This document shows, piece by piece, positions 60,068 to 64,000 of a stretch of 64,000 nucleotides of DNA. Position 1 is the first letter of the stretch; each line of letters opens with the position of its first letter. Source of the stretch: Paraphysomonas bandaiensis (lineage: Eukaryota; Chrysophyceae); NCBI GenBank assembly GCA_965644295.1, contig CBFFRP010000015.1:55926-119925 (forward strand), given 5' to 3'. The notes beneath the pieces were generated by a model that was not told where the DNA came from, did not search any database, and saw only the letters and a program-made list of their open reading frames with translations. The position numbers were made by a program, and so were the translations under genes.

Positions 60068-61393
60068 CTATTCCAGTGATGCCATGACAGGGTTTCCAAT
60101 GATATATACTTTAAGCTGCTGCTCACATACTTCCATTGATCCTGACTCAACCTTACTACCATCCCACTGAGATGGCTTTGGTAGATTTAGAACACCATTA
60201 ATAAGATTAGCTTTGTCCATCGCCCCAGCAGACCAGGGGCCAGGTAATCTGCCGATTCTATTATTCGCGATGTTAACAACCTGCATTTGAATCTATTAGA
60301 TTCAGAAAGCAACACATAGTATGCATCTTACCGTTAGCGATTCATTAAATGCTAAAGATTCGGGTACAAGCGTGAGTTTGTTCCCATTGGCATAGAGTTG
60401 ACTCAATCTGCCTCAATGCAATTAGAGAAAAAATAGGCAACCCTATGATTCATACCGTCTCATGGCAGCCCAGTCTGTATTCGTCTCACCCCCTGAGTCA
60501 CTAGGAAAAGATTCAATGAAGTTGCTGCTAATTGACAATATCTCTAACGTACGGGATAGGCGAAAAACACCAGGCGGTAATGACGTTAATCTATTTTGTC
60601 TACAAAATAAGTTTGCTGAGCAAAAAATTGTGATAGATTAAGGAAGCCAACCTCAGCCACAGGTTTCTCAGACCAGCTATTGTCCAGAGCACATCAGGAA
60701 TATCTACTATTAGATTGTTGTCCAAAGCCTGCAAAAACTTATAATACATATGACGGAATGTCAATGGTACCGATACCAGTGTTTCTAGGGACTGTAGCGA
60801 TGATACCGAGGCAGGCAAGTCAGTGAGGTCTAACTTGTTACCCGAGAACCTTAATTCCCGAAGTCCGTACAACTGACAGATACATATAGGAAATTTCTCA
60901 AAGTTATTATCATCCAGCCATAACGAGGACAGTGTCAATATCCGACCAAACTGTGGTCAAGTTATGTCCCAAGGATGATGGAATTCGTCGTTTTAACGTA
61001 CCTCCAACGGTAGAGAGTCAAGGTCGTTGCCACCAAGATTGATTTCTTCTACAGGTGTTTCATCTAAATAACCAATATCCTACAAATTGCGTACACAAAT
61101 AGTCAGGGTTGATAAGCCCGTGCTAAGAGTACTCACCTCTAAAGTAGTTAAGTGATTCCCATATAAGTTTAACACACGTAAATTTTTTAATTTCTCCACA
61201 TTGATAGAAAGAGCTAAAATATCAATCGATCCTTCGAATTCAGCCGCCCTTCAGTTCCACGGGGGGTTAGATATCTAGAGATAGTTGTATAATAATACCC
61301 CTCTCACCTTCTCTGCAATTTCAAGGCCTCTTTCTCGTCCTTTTCATCGTCAAATATCTCAGGGACCTTCCGTAAATCTTTCTTGATGAACAT
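60068..61393 (-). CDS. leucine-rich repeat protein
   Basis: Eight exons 5'->3': 61308-61393, 61137-61248, 61002-61079, 60777-60950, 60652-60728, 60456-60599, 60332-60407, 60068-60280; 960 nt, 319 aa. At least eight LRRs with the L-x-x-L-x-L-x-x-N-x-L pattern are visible: NLRVLNLYGNHLTTLE, PVEEINLGGNDLDSLP, LSSLWLDDNNFEKFP, GLRELRFSGNKLDLTDLP, NNLIVDIPDVLWTIAGLRNLWLR (one repeat crossing a splice), LEILSISSNFIESFP, LSQLYANGNKLTLVP and TVVNIANNRIGRLPGPW. Several introns fall at equivalent places in the repeats. There is no signal peptide, membrane segment or kinase domain, so it is probably a cytosolic scaffold. It is head to head with SAS6L. The 5' ATG (MFIKKDLRKVPEIFDDEKD) is the first in frame. 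Confidence 0.88.
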
Positions 61394-61898
61394 TGTGGGA
61401 GTATTGGTAAGATATGAGTTGGAGAGTGTATGGGACTTGTTCTATACATATATATATCACGAGTTGTGTTGATATTTATTTAAATTTCAAGTACCTGATG
61501 AAGGAAGTCAAGTACTGATGTAAATATCGAAGTACGCAGGGATGTATCTATATACATATTATTGCAGTACATGCAGGAGATTTCAATAGCCTATCCTACA
61601 TTGTATTCTGGTCGTATTCCACATACTCTACTCTATCAAAAAATCAACTGTCATCTCATTCCATATACTGCTGTACATGCCAACTGATAGAGGTACTGTA
61701 CACTATATACTATATATGGTATATGAACAGCAGCAGTACACTCTGTATGTGAGTTCAATTAGTATATATATAATATTCCATTGAACCCATCGAAATATTT
61801 CAATCTGCAGAGATTTTTACAGTTGTTATGCTGTAGTACAACACATCCTGTCGAAACCAATCGTATTCATCAATTTCTAGCAATTCTAATCCGACACA
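61394..61898. promoter_or_regulatory. divergent promoter region, LRR / SAS6L
   Basis: A 505-bp head-to-head interval. It contains CATATACTGCTGTACATG (61662-61679), GAGGTACTGTACACTATA (61690-61707) and GAACAGCAGCAGTACACTC (61724-61742), the clearest examples of the recurring motif after the p25-alpha/TFIIA interval. Confidence 0.55.
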
Positions 61899-62606
61899 AT
61901 GTCAAATGATATGGACGCATCTCACGCTATAGATTTCAATCCTATGGATGAAATTGATCCTTCTTTAGGAGATGGTTTTCATGTGATCTACGATAGGGAG
62001 GTGTGTGTTATGTGGGTTGATAGTTTGTGTGTAATGCAGTTGTAGGTTCCGATGGAGATCCGACATCACTACGCGGGGGACGATAGCATCAGTACCGGTA
62101 CATTGGAGGCCATAAAAGTAAAAATGCTAGTATTAGGCAATGATGAAAACCCATCGTCGATTCGACTTGAGCTCTCCAGTGAATCGGATTTATTCTTTCA
62201 TTATATCCATATGATTGATGAGCACGATTTCCAAGTAATACAGGAGCAACAGAAGCTTGTTGTTGACTATTCAGAGTATCCCAATGTCTTAATCCGCATG
62301 CTTAATGCCTGTATACGCGAACCGCACACCCACTTGGCGATTTTTATTGTGAGAGGGGAAGAAGACGCCCGCCTAGATTTCATTCAGAATATGGAATATA
62401 AATTTGTTGAATTGGTTTCTTGCGGCTGTCAGCGATCTTCCGAGGATATGATCCAGAGACAAATCACGTACCGCTATAACGCCATGAAGCAAAAACTTGC
62501 GGTAATGCAATCTCGTCTTCATGAGATTAATAATCTTGTGAAGATGAAGAACCCATCCCTACTATTGCAGTTGCAGAAGAGTAGTGTGAACATGTCTAGG
62601 CGCTGA
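61899..62606 (+). CDS. SAS-6-like protein (SAS6L)
   Basis: Exons 61899-62000 and 62046-62606, with a 45-nt intron; 663 nt, 220 aa. It consists almost only of the SAS-6 N-terminal head fold (XRCC4-like): IRLELSSESDLFFHYIHMID, EHDFQVIQEQQKLVVDYSEY, PNVLIRMLNACI, then ARLDFIQNMEYKFVELVS, which is especially like the SAS6L branch. The C-terminus (YNAMKQKLAVMQSRLHEIN, NPSLLLQLQKSS) is one short helix; the long coiled coil of true SAS-6 is absent, as reported for SAS6L proteins. True SAS-6 builds the centriole cartwheel; SAS6L localises near basal bodies or, in apicomplexans, the apical complex. That supports a flagellated or alveolate-type host. It shares its promoter interval with the LRR gene. 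Confidence 0.85.
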
Positions 62607-63430
62607 ATTTATAGCTGCTTATTTTGGGTTGAGTTGTTTAGCGGATCTGTCAACTGCATTCAGCGATCAAAATATCTAGATGTTATGGTGGAAATACCGC
62701 TTCAATGTGCTTGGTATAAAGATGTAAGTGATATAATCAATGAAGGCTTTTGGGGTTTATTGCTACGCTCGGCCTACTTCTGGTAAGCTACTCGAAGTTA
62801 ATTTATGTGATGCAATGTAGGACTGTAATAATGTTTCATTTTGAATCTTCCGGTGTCTAACGGCCAAATTGTTAAGCATTCTTTGCAGTGCATTCGACAC
62901 ATATATGTACTCGCTACGTAATTTTCTTACAGGTGAACCACATACCAAACACCGGCATTAAGCACCAGTATCTGTACATGCGTACGCGCATCTATCAGTG
63001 GTGTTAAAGTTGGATATATCACTGAAGTTAACGTAAGCTTTAAACTTGCACACAATGTATTTCCACGTTTTCAAGTAATTATTGGGGTCTATTTTTCAAC
63101 CTAGTCAATATTTGGTGTAACTTCCTAGTCATTTAATACTTCATATTTTCTTTTCTCTAGCTGGAGGGAGAAGGGGTAGTGTCACGCATACCTGTAGTTA
63201 CTGTTATACGTGGAGTTATACGGTGTTATACTGCGGTACTCTAGGTAGCATGCTGTTGTACTTTCATTTTCAGTTTATTTAGTATACATTGCGGTTACTG
63301 TATTCTTGAAGGGATATAAGTCCCGTATATGTACAAGTATGATACTGTAAACTGTAGATGATTCACAGCAAGATAGAGTGTTGTATGATTTCACTTTTTC
63401 TTTACACGTTTTAACGTAATTTAATTCATT

Positions 63431-63697
63431 CTATACTCGCGGTTTGCTTGTGTTAGGAGGCAGTTTCACCGGTTTGGTGTTCTGGACAGTGTATTCTCGG
63501 TTTGGGAAGCACTTTAAATTCATATAAAACGTTGTAAACACGGTCTTTCTCATCAGAAAGATTACAGGAGGCCTCGGTAGCCTACTGGGTGATGTCAAGA
63601 AGCTCACGGAAGAATACATTACAGCATCCTCTGGGTCATTAGGGTCAAGCAAGGGATGAGTACTGGGGCTCTCCTGACTGGTAGTGTGGGCTTGCAT
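63431..63697 (-). CDS. small hypothetical protein
   Basis: An 88-codon open frame from ATG 63697 to TAG 63431. The N-terminal half (MQAHTTSQESPSTHPLLDPN, DPEDAVMYSSVSFL) has protein-like composition and is less AT-rich than its surroundings; the rest is basic and ends PPNTSKPRV. No family is recognised. It could be an intact small gene, the first exon of a spliced gene, or chance. Confidence 0.3.
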   Translation of the reverse strand: MQAHTTSQESPSTHPLLDPNDPEDAVMYSSVSFLTSPSRLPRPPVIFLMRKTVFTTFYMNLKCFPNREYTVQNTKPVKLPPNTSKPRV

Positions 63698-63774
63698 ACA
63701 TATGTGTATGTGTGCAAAGCAATACCCAAGTACAGAAGTACAAAATAATGATTATTATCGTATAATGAATCATG

Positions 63775-63858
63775 AATAATACTGTCTACAATATCAACGG
63801 CTAATAATACTGTCTACAATATCAACGGCTAATAATACTGTCTACAATATCAACGGCT
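63775..63858. repeat. 28-bp tandem repeat, three copies
   Basis: Three copies of a 28-bp unit beginning aataatactgtctacaatat and containing caacggc, perfect by eye. The last copy runs into ggctattgctaat, which resembles the terminus of the MITE-like family, so the array may have grown at the edge of an old element. Confidence 0.85.
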
Positions 63859-64000
63859 ATTGCTAATCCCAACAATCACATTCCCTACAGTTTGTATTCC
63901 TAACTACATGGTACACGTATACAATACAGTACTGTACTACTAATCATATAATACAGGACATGTACACGTATATATTCTATATGTAAGTGGATAGTCCTAC

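Larger units (their letters stand above)
62607..64000. other. 3' flank of SAS6L and window end
   Basis: AT-rich region with one weak small open frame on the minus strand (63431-63697, separate entry) and a 28-bp tandem repeat (63775-63858). A short open stretch around 62637-62722, ending at a GTAAGT, looks exon-like (YLDVMVEIPLQCAWYKD) but has no partner exon that I could find. Confidence 0.45.

Noticed and set aside
62637-62760. Possible additional exon after SAS6L
   Set aside because: A short open stretch ends at GTAAGT, but there is no upstream acceptor in phase with SAS6L and no downstream partner exon.

Overview
The window is nuclear DNA from a unicellular eukaryote. It is AT-rich by eye and uses the standard code: TAA, TAG and TGA all end well-supported genes. 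Almost every gene is split by very short GT-AG introns, mostly 43-60 nt, with a few of 120-175 nt. I rebuilt the exon structures by hand from frame continuity and protein-family conservation; coding lengths of all the recognised genes close on multiples of three. A SAS6-like protein, a protein with repeated p25-alpha modules, MORN and LRR proteins and a cyclic-nucleotide phosphodiesterase suggest a flagellated or formerly flagellated protist, perhaps an alveolate or relative. I cannot name the species.

Layout, left to right: 3' end of a MORN-repeat gene (+); mitochondrial succinate dehydrogenase iron-sulfur subunit SDHB (+); DNA polymerase zeta catalytic subunit REV3 (-), divergent from an unrecognised basic, coiled-coil-like protein (+); 20S proteasome alpha-5 subunit (-), divergent from a class I phosphodiesterase (+); a repeat-rich gap; a GIGYF/PERQ-like GYF-domain protein (-); the syndetin/VPS50 subunit of the EARP complex (-), divergent from an unrecognised coiled-coil protein (+) across a 1-kb (GTAT)n array; a mobile-element-rich block of about 5 kb; an SLC7/LAT-type amino-acid transporter (+); a multi-p25-alpha protein (-), divergent from a probable TFIIA large subunit (+); a BK/Slo-like potassium channel (-), divergent from a WW-domain protein (+); a Ubl-WLM-PUB putative DNA-protein crosslink protease (-); an LRR protein (-), divergent from SAS6L (+).

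The host genes are housekeeping functions (respiration, translesion replication, proteolysis, transcription, endosomal recycling) plus cytoskeleton and signalling. They are not a pathway cluster. Many are arranged head to head around 0.3-2 kb intergenic regions, most of which contain variants of a TACTGCTGTA-like motif.

The most unusual structures are four. (1) A 70-bp inverted duplication that copies one internal exon of the proteasome alpha-5 gene, with its splice-site dinucleotides, 0.7 kb from the original. (2) A roughly 3.7-kb element at 34.3-38.0 kb with about 200-bp inverted repeats capped by (GTAT)n tracts, carrying two convergent, apparently spliced genes of unknown family, with an intact hAT-type non-autonomous element (perfect 8-bp target duplication) between them. 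(3) A TFIIA large subunit with a long, apparently folded insertion. (4) A protein with two full p25-alpha modules plus a third C-terminal motif. At least five copies or fragments of another inverted-repeat family (termini gcaataggcgt) are scattered through the gaps.
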